64,000 nucleotides of DNA from contig OX595999.1 of NCBI GenBank assembly GCA_951394045.1, positions 682,001-746,000 on the forward strand. Direction: 5' to 3'. Under the pieces are notes generated by a model. That model did no database searches and was not told where the DNA came from. It saw nothing but the letters and a program-made list of their open reading frames with translations. Of this stretch, positions 43,691 to 53,152 are shown one piece after another. Source of the stretch: Nitzschia sp. DOCU1. Its lineage: Eukaryota; Bacillariophyta; Bacillariophyceae; Bacillariales; Bacillariaceae. Position numbers and translations under genes: made by a program. Each line of letters begins with the position of its first letter. Within the stretch, counting starts at the first letter, position 1.

Positions 43691-44341
43691 TTATAATAAA
43701 CACAAGGCAAACGAAGACCCCAAGAAAATAGAAAGAACGGTGACTCTGCTTGCTTTTGCTGTGGGCTCATTCTCGATGGACGTGGGTGCAGGAGTTTCTA
43801 TGGGGATCAAACTGAAAACAGGCATAGTTTCCATAGGAGCAGCCGCAGGTGACGGCGCACCACCCGACGAAGGCATTGATGGCGAAGTGGTAACTGTGGG
43901 AAATTGGGTGGTGAATGAGGAAGGCATAGGGATCGAAGTCGTAATGCCTGGGGTGGGAAAAATGCCTGGAGCATCAGAAGGTCCCACTTCTGGTGAAGTT
44001 GGAAGCGTAGGCGAAGATGGGGACGGTGTCATCGAAGGCATGCTCATGCTAAGGCTCACACTCATACTGTTTCCATAATTCAACAGTGCACGTGCCCAAA
44101 AATCCACATCTTCATCCCTGACATCGTTCGATCGCCTCCCCCATTCCCCTACATATGGGGACGTGCCTTGCAAATCAAAATAGATGCTTGGTGATTAGAT
44201 CATTTTCCAATCTCGCGTCTTTTCGTGGCAACCCAAACTATGCCTCTTACCTCGAATATTACTTGCTTCGGCTGACACCGTCGAGGCCAACGTCAAGAGA
44301 AGAAATGACAAAGCCTTCAAGAAGGAAAATAGCAGCCACAT
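43691..44341 (-). CDS. Secreted Ser-Met / Pro-Thr-Ser-rich surface protein (probably GPI-anchored)
   Basis: Complement of 44251-44341 and 43691-44166, joined across an 84-bp GT-AG intron; 188 aa. Exon 1 supplies a classic signal peptide (M-W-L-L-F-S-F...T-V-S-A). After a short charged region (R-D-E-D-V-D-F-W-A-R) comes the core N-S-M-S-V-S-L-S-M-S-M-P-S-M, then about 100 residues made mostly of Pro, Thr, Ser and Ala, and a C-terminal hydrophobic tail (V-L-S-I-F-L-G-S-S-F-A-L-C-L-L) that fits a GPI-attachment signal. Not a recognised family. It shares architecture with the protein at 53153-53662: signal peptide, Ser-Met run, PTS-rich linker, hydrophobic end. A cell-wall or surface role is inferred. 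Confidence 0.78.
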
Positions 44342-44892
44342 GATCTTTAATACTCTTCCCTATTGCTTTTTCATGGGGATACGATAAAGTGTGTTCAGAA
44401 GAATTTCTTTGGAACAACAAAACTCGTCCCGGGTGCATCGTGCTACGATTAGTGGGCATCCCTTGACCAATTCGTCGACATTTCCATAAAATTAGCGACG
44501 GATTGTTCGTATTCCATGGAACGGATGGCATGCTGAGAGTCCGCATCATGCTTGCATGGCACCTGGTGCATGAAGTGGAAAATGTTTTCGGCAGGAAGTA
44601 TCCGACTCGACTCTCCATTGCCAAATTTGAGCAAATTTTTGAGTTTCTGTTCGCAACGACTGGACTCATTCGATCGCGTATTCATAGATAGTGTACCAGG
44701 TACTAAATCGGGTATACCTTAACTCATACCTGGTTTTTGATACAGGACAATGGAGGACAGTACGATACTGTACATTACCAGGTATGATATCGTACAGTTG
44801 AGCGCTTCGTCACACGGTACCATTATACATACGCATCAGCAGGACGTCGGTAGCTCGGCGGCGGACGAACGAGACTGGACTACGGTACCCTC
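44342..44892. other. Intergenic, about 550 bp, flanking the retrotransposon
   Basis: Two TACCAGGTA motifs (44694 and 44776) with adjoining GTATGATATCGTAC lie just left of the element. A 136-codon minus-strand frame (44259-44669) overlaps the signal-peptide exon of the neighbouring gene and has no clear domain. Confidence 0.5.
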
Positions 44893-45378
44893 TGTTGAAA
44901 TCTCTCGAGTCTGTACCTCGTCAGCTGAACTCTTGACTAGATTGACCACACTTGCCAATCGTCGTCAATGATACTGCTCGTGTCCTTTGCAACTTGCCAA
45001 TGCAAAGGTCTCTACTTTTAGATAGTTTCTTTCACACACTTCACTCCTTAGAGTTATGACTACAATACTAAACTCTCTCCATCCATCGCTGCTTCCGACA
45101 TTATCGCAAACGATCGCTCTTTGCTTTATTCAAGTCTTCCAATATGAAGACTTTTCTTATCGCTTGTCTCCATGTAGTTGCTTAGCTAAATTAGCTTCAC
45201 GTCAAGCTAGTTAGCGTCCGTTCCAAGATTCCAGATAGTGAATCTTTCCGTTGCCACTCCAAATGTTTTCTTCCTCTCTAGTAATCCGAAATTGATAGTC
45301 GGGGACTCGGAGCGCAGACGACTAAACGGACTGTCGACTCGATGGACTCCGATGACGTCGGCACCTCATTTTCCAACA
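44893..45378 (-). repeat. 3' LTR (left copy) of the copia element
   Basis: 486 bp, TGTTG...CAACA, identical by eye to 50818-51303. The gag-pol stop codon (45366-45368) lies inside it, 10 bp from its inner edge. Confidence 0.95.
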
Positions 45379-48300
45379 TCCTCCCTCTGCGCTTCGACTG
45401 GGTGATCGACTTCGAACACAATTTTCTCCCAATCTTTTCGGATATGCAAATTTCCATTTCGCACTCTCTCTGCAAATTTAGAGTGTAGCTTCTCTGGAAG
45501 ATTCTTCGTCATCAAGTCGCTTTCGTTTTCATCTGTTCTCACATAGGCGGGGACAATCTCTTTCCTGTTGTAGAGTGTTCGTATGAAATGATGTCTGACC
45601 TCAATGTGCTTGGTCCGGCTACCGACCGATGGATTCTTGATGAGGAAGATGCATCCTGTGTTGTCCTCCATCAAGATTCCTGGTTTCTCCACGTAGAAAA
45701 TTTCGTCCAACAACATCATCAAGAATCTTGCTTCGCATGCCGCCAAAGCTGCACTGACATACTCGGCCTCGGTGCTGGACAGTGTGACGATGTGTTGTGT
45801 TTTGCACAGCCAGCTCACAAGCATCCCTCCGAGAGTATGTAGGTTCCCAGATACGCTTTTTCGATCGTCTTTGTTCGTCGCATAGTTTGAATCGGCGTTT
45901 GATCCGCATCGCATTGCCTTGGGCTTTCGAAAGATTAGTTTCAACTTGTCCTTGTGCTTCCATATGAAACCGACGAATCGTTCCAGCTCTTTCCAATGAT
46001 CTTCATTCGGATTTCCAAATTGTCTTGCCAATTCCCGCGCCGCGTTTGCACCTTCCGGCAACAACTTGCAGACCAAATAATTGATCTTCCCGACGATCGT
46101 TCTGTAGTCTGTCGCATTAAGTGGCTTGTCTTCCTTGTTCTTCTCCAACAAAATGCCTGGCGTCCCGGGTGTATCGTAGCCTTTGGGTTTCTTCCCGGTC
46201 AATCGTTCGTAGGCGTCGATGATTCCGTCAACAAAGTCGTGCATGTCGGCTTCTAAATAACGCTCTCTGTTTTTGTCGCGCTTTTCCTTGTACCAAACAC
46301 CTAAGTGTTTCGTGAAGTTGTCTTGGTTTGTGAATCCAAATCGCTTCTTGATTCCACTTTTGAATTGCACGATCGCGTCCTTTGTGCCGCACAATAGCGT
46401 GTCATCGACATGAATTACCGCGATGATAATTGTTTCTCCCTCGTCATCTCGTCGAAAGAACACACACGGGTCCACGTTGCTTTGCTGCATACCCATCTCT
46501 TCCGTTAAGTGCTTGGTATAAGTCTTGAAAAATATCAAGGCGGCGTCGACATCTCCATACATCGATTTTAGCCTTTCGATGCACATCGTGTTGGCTTCTT
46601 CTTCGGTGATGAACCCCAACTTGAGCAATCCTTCGGGGAATTCCATAAAGCTTCGATCTTCTTTGTCACCTTCTAGGAATGCTGCCTCCACATCGATTGA
46701 GTCGAGATAAAAGCGCTTCTTTTCGTATGGGTCGTCGGCCTTGAATAAATATATTCCGAACACAACATGTGTCGACGTGTCCGTGCCGACCGGGGAGTGT
46801 GACTGTTGAAAGTCGATTCCAGGGATCATTGTGAATCCCTTCGAACAGATCCTGACCTTGTATCTGATTGAACCGTCTGGTTCCACTTTCTTCTTGAAGA
46901 CCGGCTTGGATTTCATCAACTTTTTGTTTAATTGTCGCGGTATGGACTTCGGCACTTTCTTCCAGCAACCTTGTTTGATAAAGTTGTTGATCTCGTTTGC
47001 CGTTCCATTTCTCCATTGTTCCGCTTCCGGTCCATTCAGGGCTTCTTTCATCGTCGTCGGTGTCCCATAATCTGACTCCATCATCATCACGTTTTCATAA
47101 CAAAAGTTGACTTCTTTCGTAGATTTTGTGCCGTCTTCTTCTGTGAATTCCGTCACTTCCGAACGATTCTCGACCATGGGATTGTAGGAGGTGTCGAGGC
47201 GACGTAGTTCTCGATCGATTCTCTCTCGTTTTCGCTCCGCAGCCGTCTTAATTGGCTTCGGTGGTGGCGCGATTTCTTCCTCCCCACTGTCATTTTCTGT
47301 ATCGTTTTGTTCCTCCCCAATTCTATTCCCATCGTCTTCTTTTTCTTCTTCTTCACCCTGGACCGACTCCTCTTCGAGAGTTGGAGTGGGGGTTTTCGAC
47401 TTAGGCGCTGGATCGTCGTCGTCGTCGTCAGAATCTGACAAAACAGCCGCTGTGGAATTTCGATTTCGCAAAATACTGGCTGGTTGTTTATTCCTCCCTG
47501 CTGGCGGCGGCGGCGATGATGCGCGATTGGAGTGTGTAGGGGGAACATCCTCGTCTTGAGGAATAATGTGGGGGCGGGGTGCATCCGTATCAGGTGGTGG
47601 TGTGTCGTCGATGCCGGGTGGCAATTCCTTGATTTCCGCGTCTTGCTCAAAAATTGAAATGCCATTTCGCGGGTCGAGGCGCGAAAATGTGAGCCATTCA
47701 ACGTCGCGGCTCGCGATGATGTGCTGAGTTTGCGGGTTGTACATACGGTACGTGTCCGGCGGGCGGCCTTGGGCATATCCAACCATTAGCATTTTTATGC
47801 CTTTTTGTTTCCACTTGCCCGTGATTTGAGCGCGGTTTGTGACGATCGCGGGACGGCCAAACTCAATTAGATGTGCGGCGAGTTTCGTCACGTCTTGATA
47901 AACCACGGCGTTCGCCGGCTCGGACCGCACTGATGATAGGGTCACATTCTCCGTAGTGTTGTGGTAATTGATGGCTTCGCCCCATAAACGTTGTCGACCT
48001 TCCTCGTTAATTCCAGCTGCGAGCATCGATGCGTTTGCTCGTGTTATCAGGACAGGAATTCTTCGTTCCACCACGCCATTCATTTGCGGGGTATGTGGTG
48101 CTGTCCTTTCCAGCGTGACTCCCAGTTCGAGGCATAGCTTTGATAGTGGGGCAACATTTTCTCCGGCGTTGTCACATCTTAGATACGTGACAGAGAATCC
48201 CAAACCTCGTAGTTCCATGATGATATCCCGTGCAAAATCCACCATTGGTTGTTTGCGCGCGTTGAATCTCACCCATGACTTTCGTGAAAACTCGTCAACG

Positions 48301-50738
48301 GCGCAGAAGAGATATTTCGATCCACCCAAGGTTTCGGTAAATGGTCCTGCCGCGTCCAGATAGATTCGTTCGCCCACTCGCTTAGCTTTTGCTAACGAGA
48401 CTTTGCTGACTGCTTTTTGTCTCGCTTTTGCCAGACCGCAACCTTCGCATGGTAGTAAGGTTCCTTCCAGTTTGACGCCATAGTAGCGCGCGGTCTTGTG
48501 CAATAATTGGGGACTCTTATGCCCCCACTTGTCATGCGCTTCGGAAATGTCCATCGTTGCCGGCATCTTCTTTCCTTTTCCATAGGGCTGTCTTGGCTTG
48601 GGTGTGCCGTCGGGGCCAAGTTGATCGTCCGGCACATCTTTCCAAATTTCTTGGTCATCCACATTTTCCGTCGCAGCATTATTTACCGTCGGGTAAACTT
48701 TGTATCGCCTGGCGCGCAGATACCACATCCCATTTTCCTTCTTGATGAAATTAACGCGTTCGTTGTTTCGCGTCATATAGCCTTCGTCCTCACTCATAAT
48801 CAGCTTCCAACCTTGCTTTTGCAGTGGTTTCATTCCCATCACGTTTGTCGCGAAGGTTCGGCAATACAGGACTGGGTCAAGACATAGTCTTACTGGTGGG
48901 TTGTCATAAGTCACAAGTCCCAGCATCCCTTCGTCTTCGCAAGCCACTAACTCGTTGCTTCCCACTCTGACTTCGGTGGTTGATTGTCTTTGGTTGGTCA
49001 AGGCTTCGTCTTTATTGATGATGTGCAACGATGCACCAGTGTCGACGAGTAGATCGATGTCCGTCTTGTTGTTGCTGCTTTCGTTGTCGAGCTTCCATCC
49101 AACTTTCTTGCCAGATGGCTTTAGAGACATCACAATTGGCGAGAGGCTTTGGCTGTCGTCGTCCTCCCCAATAATGAACACGGTTTCTCCATTGTCTTCG
49201 GTGATGGACGTTGTTTCCATGGGCTGTCGTTGGCTGAACCATTCGTTCCAGTAGTAATTTTGGTGGTCCAATGAGTCATCTGAGTCACTTCTCGCGATCA
49301 ACGGCGGTAGATCTGACTCAATGCTTCGTTCGTCCTCTTCAACGGCGTCCCACATGTCTTCATCGTCGGCGTAACGAATAGTCTCGCCTGCATCGTAGCT
49401 CCATCCTTTGTCCCAGAAGTCGTCGCTTTCTTCGTTGTTGTACCAGTCGGATGGGTCTTTTTCGTCGTCCATTTCGTGTTCGATCAAATCGGGGAGCGAG
49501 TCATCTTCCTCGTCATTCTCGGCGGTGCTGCTTTGATTCTTGCCTTCGGCATCGTTCTTGGCACTGCCAGAGTCGCTTTTTGCATCTTCTTGGGTATCAT
49601 CGTCGACGTCTTCATCATCGTCTTCCAATATGTCGAAGTAATTTCGCGTCAAGACTTTCTCAACGGGTTCACTCATCCTCTTCTTCGGAGTTCCGGCCAC
49701 GGTCACCCAATCAACTTCACGATCGCATTTCTCGAACTTGGTAGCATCGAAAGTGGTTTCTTTTTCGTTTTGGGCCTCGACTCCGTCTTCATCATGGACT
49801 TGGGTTCCATTTTCGTGATTTTTATCTTTCGTTACCGCTTCGACACAAAACGCTGCAACAAATCCAGTCTCGGAGTCCTTGGACGGACAATTGGCGGCCA
49901 GATGCCCTTGCTTCTTGCATTTGTAGCACACACGATGCTCCATCACGGGCTTTCCGTTGCCTTTCTTGCTTTTCTCTTCATCGGCTCTTTTTCCTTTACA
50001 GTCTTGGACTCGGTGCCCTTGCTTTCCACAATATTTGCAAAGGCCCTTGAATTTCTTCTGAAACTTCTTCTTCTTTTTGTCAACCTTTTCGGTAGTCATC
50101 GCAACGTTCTCGGAAGACTTCTTTCCTTTTCCATCTCCGCCGTCATACATTTCTTTCCAGCGACGTTCGAGGTCTCGCGTGATCTCGCCCAGTTCTTTCT
50201 TCGCGATGCCATGTACGATTAGCGCCGTCTTTACCGCATCGTACTCACTCGTTAGCTTCGTCAAAAGATGGGTCTTGACTTGCAATTCGTCCATCACGTA
50301 CTTCTTATCGATCTTTGCGAGTCTCTCATTAATGAGAAAGATTCGGTTCTTGAAGTCTGTTGGCTTTTCTCCTTTCTTCATCGTCATTTTTACCAAATCT
50401 TCTTGCACCGACTGCAAGTCTTCTTGATCATGCTGTTCGTATGACGCGACCAGAATATCCCAAGCTTTCTTCGGGTCATCTTCCGTCTCGGTCGTTATCA
50501 TTGTGAACGCTGTTCCTTCTGTTGCACAAATGATGTAGTCCATCGCCATCTCCCTGATAGTGATATCATCGACGTTTGTAGTGCTGGATAAGTCATCCGT
50601 AAATCCCTTGTAGAACTTCTTGCGTCTCGCATATGCCATCGACTTGATCTTCCATTCTCTGAACTTAGATGGTTCCGATCCGTCAAACTTGAACACCTTG
50701 AAGGTGTGCGAATCGGAAGTGTCTTCCTTACTCGTCAT
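45366..50738 (-). CDS. Copia gag-pol polyprotein, 1790 aa
   Basis: One uninterrupted frame; first ATG at 50738, although the frame is open 20 codons further from a TTG. Order from N-terminus: gag with F-K-F-D-G-S-E-P-S-K-F-R-E-W and two CCHC knuckles (C-K-Y-C-G-K-Q-G-H and C-Y-K-C-K-K-Q-G-H); a long acidic linker (about 250 residues); aspartic protease (L-L-V-D-T-G-A-S); integrase with H-x-x-x-x-H...C-x-x-C, then L-D-A-A-G-P-F, L-R-C-D-N-A-G-E-N and N-G-V-V-E-R-R (DDE); a Pro/Asp/Glu-rich spacer; reverse transcriptase (D-V-E-A-A-F-L-E-G; V-I-H-V-D-D); RNase H (D-S-N-Y-A-T, S-L-S-S-T-E-A-E-Y). Gag and pol in one frame with no shift, protease before integrase before RT, is the copia order. All catalytic residues appear present. 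Confidence 0.97.
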   Translation of the reverse strand: MTSKEDTSDSHTFKVFKFDGSEPSKFREWKIKSMAYARRKKFYKGFTDDLSSTTNVDDITIREMAMDYIICATEGTAFTMITTETEDDPKKAWDILVASYEQHDQEDLQSVQEDLVKMTMKKGEKPTDFKNRIFLINERLAKIDKKYVMDELQVKTHLLTKLTSEYDAVKTALIVHGIAKKELGEITRDLERRWKEMYDGGDGKGKKSSENVAMTTEKVDKKKKKFQKKFKGLCKYCGKQGHRVQDCKGKRADEEKSKKGNGKPVMEHRVCYKCKKQGHLAANCPSKDSETGFVAAFCVEAVTKDKNHENGTQVHDEDGVEAQNEKETTFDATKFEKCDREVDWVTVAGTPKKRMSEPVEKVLTRNYFDILEDDDEDVDDDTQEDAKSDSGSAKNDAEGKNQSSTAENDEEDDSLPDLIEHEMDDEKDPSDWYNNEESDDFWDKGWSYDAGETIRYADDEDMWDAVEEDERSIESDLPPLIARSDSDDSLDHQNYYWNEWFSQRQPMETTSITEDNGETVFIIGEDDDSQSLSPIVMSLKPSGKKVGWKLDNESSNNKTDIDLLVDTGASLHIINKDEALTNQRQSTTEVRVGSNELVACEDEGMLGLVTYDNPPVRLCLDPVLYCRTFATNVMGMKPLQKQGWKLIMSEDEGYMTRNNERVNFIKKENGMWYLRARRYKVYPTVNNAATENVDDQEIWKDVPDDQLGPDGTPKPRQPYGKGKKMPATMDISEAHDKWGHKSPQLLHKTARYYGVKLEGTLLPCEGCGLAKARQKAVSKVSLAKAKRVGERIYLDAAGPFTETLGGSKYLFCAVDEFSRKSWVRFNARKQPMVDFARDIIMELRGLGFSVTYLRCDNAGENVAPLSKLCLELGVTLERTAPHTPQMNGVVERRIPVLITRANASMLAAGINEEGRQRLWGEAINYHNTTENVTLSSVRSEPANAVVYQDVTKLAAHLIEFGRPAIVTNRAQITGKWKQKGIKMLMVGYAQGRPPDTYRMYNPQTQHIIASRDVEWLTFSRLDPRNGISIFEQDAEIKELPPGIDDTPPPDTDAPRPHIIPQDEDVPPTHSNRASSPPPPAGRNKQPASILRNRNSTAAVLSDSDDDDDDPAPKSKTPTPTLEEESVQGEEEEKEDDGNRIGEEQNDTENDSGEEEIAPPPKPIKTAAERKRERIDRELRRLDTSYNPMVENRSEVTEFTEEDGTKSTKEVNFCYENVMMMESDYGTPTTMKEALNGPEAEQWRNGTANEINNFIKQGCWKKVPKSIPRQLNKKLMKSKPVFKKKVEPDGSIRYKVRICSKGFTMIPGIDFQQSHSPVGTDTSTHVVFGIYLFKADDPYEKKRFYLDSIDVEAAFLEGDKEDRSFMEFPEGLLKLGFITEEEANTMCIERLKSMYGDVDAALIFFKTYTKHLTEEMGMQQSNVDPCVFFRRDDEGETIIIAVIHVDDTLLCGTKDAIVQFKSGIKKRFGFTNQDNFTKHLGVWYKEKRDKNRERYLEADMHDFVDGIIDAYERLTGKKPKGYDTPGTPGILLEKNKEDKPLNATDYRTIVGKINYLVCKLLPEGANAARELARQFGNPNEDHWKELERFVGFIWKHKDKLKLIFRKPKAMRCGSNADSNYATNKDDRKSVSGNLHTLGGMLVSWLCKTQHIVTLSSTEAEYVSAALAACEARFLMMLLDEIFYVEKPGILMEDNTGCIFLIKNPSVGSRTKHIEVRHHFIRTLYNRKEIVPAYVRTDENESDLMTKNLPEKLHSKFAERVRNGNLHIRKDWEKIVFEVDHPVEAQREDVGK

Positions 50739-50817
50739 CTTTCGTGTTGCGCTTTTTCGCAAATTCGTCGCTCGACCAATTTCTCTGTGAGAATTCAATC
50801 AATTGCTTGATCAAGCG

Positions 50818-51303
50818 TGTTGAAATCTCTCGAGTCTGTACCTCGTCAGCTGAACTCTTGACTAGATTGACCACACTTGCCAATCGTCGTCAATGATACT
50901 GCTCGTGTCCTTTGCAACTTGCCAATGCAAAGGTCTCTACTTTTAGATAGTTTCTTTCACACACTTCACTCCTTAGAGTTATGACTACAATACTAAACTC
51001 TCTCCATCCATCGCTGCTTCCGACATTATCGCAAACGATCGCTCTTTGCTTTATTCAAGTCTTCCAATATGAAGACTTTTCTTATCGCTTGTCTCCATGT
51101 AGTTGCTTAGCTAAATTAGCTTCACGTCAAGCTAGTTAGCGTCCGTTCCAAGATTCCAGATAGTGAATCTTTCCGTTGCCACTCCAAATGTTTTCTTCCT
51201 CTCTAGTAATCCGAAATTGATAGTCGGGGACTCGGAGCGCAGACGACTAAACGGACTGTCGACTCGATGGACTCCGATGACGTCGGCACCTCATTTTCCA
51301 ACA
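50818..51303 (-). repeat. 5' LTR (right copy) of the copia element
   Basis: 486 bp, identical by eye to the left LTR. It should carry the element's promoter; no TATA box is obvious at a fixed place. Confidence 0.95.
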
Positions 51304-51695
51304 ACCCTCAACGAGAGGGGGGACTCTTTGCAAGGCACCATCGCGCTTGCCTCCGGCCATATCATTTATCTACGACTCTCGGTGTATCATCGAGCCTCCA
51401 GACATGCGTCTTCCTCGACGATACCGGGAAATGTGTCAAAATCGCTATTCCCCCTAAATTAACAGTTCCCCTGTTGTTGTTAACCATTGCCCCCTAAGTT
51501 CTCCGATTTTTTAGTTTACCGCGCTAGCTGTTTGCTGAGGTGGCGCGGGAAAATACCGTCTCCATAAGTGCAGTCCCGTTTTGATACACAGGCAAAACTT
51601 TGATACACAGGGAATCGAGGAATATTTCTACGGAAATCATATGTAGATTTTGTACTGATTCCACCGGTCCGACAAAGTTGTAGGATATGCTTTCT

Positions 51696-51838
51696 AGGTA
51701 TAAACCATATCTACGAAAAACGCGCGTGCCGAACCGACAACTTTGTGGGTTCGGCACGCGCGCACCTACAAGTCGCGCTAGCCCGACCCACAATGTTGTG
51801 GGTTGTAGTACATAGGTATAAACCATATCTACGAAAAA
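51696..51838. repeat. 143-bp hairpin repeat, copy 1
   Basis: Bounded by 25-bp direct repeats (51696-51720 and 51814-51838, AGGTATAAACCATATCTACG...). Inside are a perfect 15-bp inverted repeat (CGCGCGTGCCGAACC at 51721-51735 with its complement at 51748-51762) and a second palindrome ACCCACAATGTTGTGGGT (51786-51803). Confidence 0.85.
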
Positions 51839-52127
51839 ATCACCCGCGCCTGCCTTCCCTTATGAAGGCCTAGACAAGTGGATAAAAAGATTAGACATGG
51901 AAGCCCGCACCGCCATCGCTCGCCGACTTCCTGCCCATTTCAGAGTTGTATCTTGAGAGTTGGATACAGTATATGTTCAATGATCGTACCATATGCCCCT
52001 TCTAGCGATGGAGGCAGTCGTGCACTTCATCCATCCCTCCACCCATCACCCATCTTGTGGCGCAAAGCCATTTCACAAGAATCCCATAATCATCAACAAC
52101 AATGGACCCAGTAAAGAAAGAAAAATG

Positions 52128-52209
52128 GAACGCCGATGGCCTTGATGCAGCGCTCCTGTTCAACTTGTGAACGCCGATGGCCTTGATGCAGCGCTCCTGT
52201 TCAACTTGT
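52128..52209. repeat. 41-bp perfect tandem duplication
   Basis: Two head-to-tail copies (52128-52168, 52169-52209) starting GAACGCCGATGGCC. Non-coding and apparently recent. Confidence 0.9.
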
Positions 52210-52364
52210 TCCAGGAACACTCGTCCATCCTCCGCCGTCCACGACTGTCTGAAACGGATCGCACGAATGCAAAGTAGCGGTGTCGGTGGACTGGAGGCCC
52301 GCCGGCGTACTCGTATTGCAAATAACACAGCGCGCCTGCCAATCCGTCTTAGCATATGTTTACT

Positions 52365-52507
52365 AGGTATGAACCATATCTACGGAAAATGCTCGTTTCG
52401 AACCCACAAAGTTGTGGGTTCGGCACGCGCGCACCTACTTCTCGCGCTAGCCCGACCCACAATGTTGTGGGTTGTAGTACATAGGTATGAACCATATCTA
52501 CGAAAAA
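52365..52507. repeat. 143-bp hairpin repeat, copy 2
   Basis: Same length and order as copy 1: edge repeats at 52365-52389 and 52483-52507 (AGGTATGAACC... instead of AGGTATAAACC), the same second palindrome. The first inverted repeat is changed: its left arm reads GCTCGTTTCGAACCCACAA, so the stem is now formed by ACCCACAAAGTTGTGGGT. Confidence 0.85.
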
Positions 52508-53152
52508 TCCGTATCCTGTCGGTGCATCAAGGTAGGGAAAGACTTGCCATTTTTCCTTGACCTGGTACTTGTGTCCTGTAGCCATTCTACGTCGTGTATC
52601 AACAATTTTTTTGCTATTTATTTACTTAAAGAACATTGAAGGTGATTGCTTAGCAAGCCACCTGGATTAACAAACACCTTGTCGAAGTGGCGACGCAAGA
52701 ACAGAGTGTGCGGTTCTTGTTAGGGGGAGTATCAAGGGGAGAAATCTGACGTTGATACATCTCCCCGTAGTACGAGGCAGCCTACCAGCATTCTGATTGG
52801 CCTGCTGAACATCAGAAGGGTAACACGAAGCGAGTGCAACGTAAGATGAAAACGTTGCTACAAGACGGTTCGGCTCCAGAAGGTCCCCAACACTCTAGCT
52901 AGAGGATACCATTGGGATATCCAAGGGATACAGCCACATGCAAGGGGGAAGACCTCTTATTCCTTATCTGCTAATGCACTTTGGAGGCATTTGTTGTTTC
53001 GTAAGCCTACTGAATGGTCCAGATGTACAGCACAGGGTTTACAACACGTACTTAGATCTAACGTTTGTTGAATCTATTACAAATACTCAATAGAATGTGT
53101 GAAAACTATGTTTCCCGACCGGTGCAACAGCAATAGGCCTGTTCTTGTCGGC

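Larger units (their letters stand above)
44893..51303 (-). mobile_element. Full-length Ty1/copia-type LTR retrotransposon, 6411 bp
   Basis: Two 486-bp direct repeats (44893-45378 and 50818-51303) begin TGTTG and end CAACA, and read identical. The sequence ACCCTC lies at 44887-44892 and again at 51304-51309, a 6-bp target-site duplication. The internal gag-pol frame runs on the minus strand, so the right LTR is the 5' LTR. A purine tract (AGAGGGAGGA on the minus strand) directly abuts the 3' LTR. Near the 5' LTR the minus strand reads CGCTTGATCAAGCAATTG, part of which is palindromic; I cannot match it to a tRNA 3' end. Identical LTRs and an intact frame point to very recent insertion and possible activity. 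Confidence 0.97.
51304..53152. other. Repeat-rich, gene-poor region, 1.85 kb
   Basis: No supported gene. It contains two copies of a 143-bp hairpin-bearing repeat, a 41-bp perfect tandem duplication, a doubled TTGATACACAGG near 51580-51610, and a hairpin-forming stretch at about 52727-52765 (GTATCAA...TTGATAC, GGGGAGA...TCTCCCC) that follows a purine tract AGGGGGAG. The last could be a solo-LTR or element edge, but I find no second copy. Confidence 0.5.

Noticed and set aside
44259..44669. 136-codon minus-strand frame overlapping the Ser-Met signal-peptide exon
   Set aside because: It lies in another frame over a better-supported exon. A faint resemblance to a 2-oxoglutarate oxygenase tail was not strong enough.
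52600..52770. Solo LTR or 3' edge of a second retrotransposon
   Set aside because: A purine tract followed by a hairpin is suggestive, but no matching second LTR, TG...CA ends or TSD could be found in the window.
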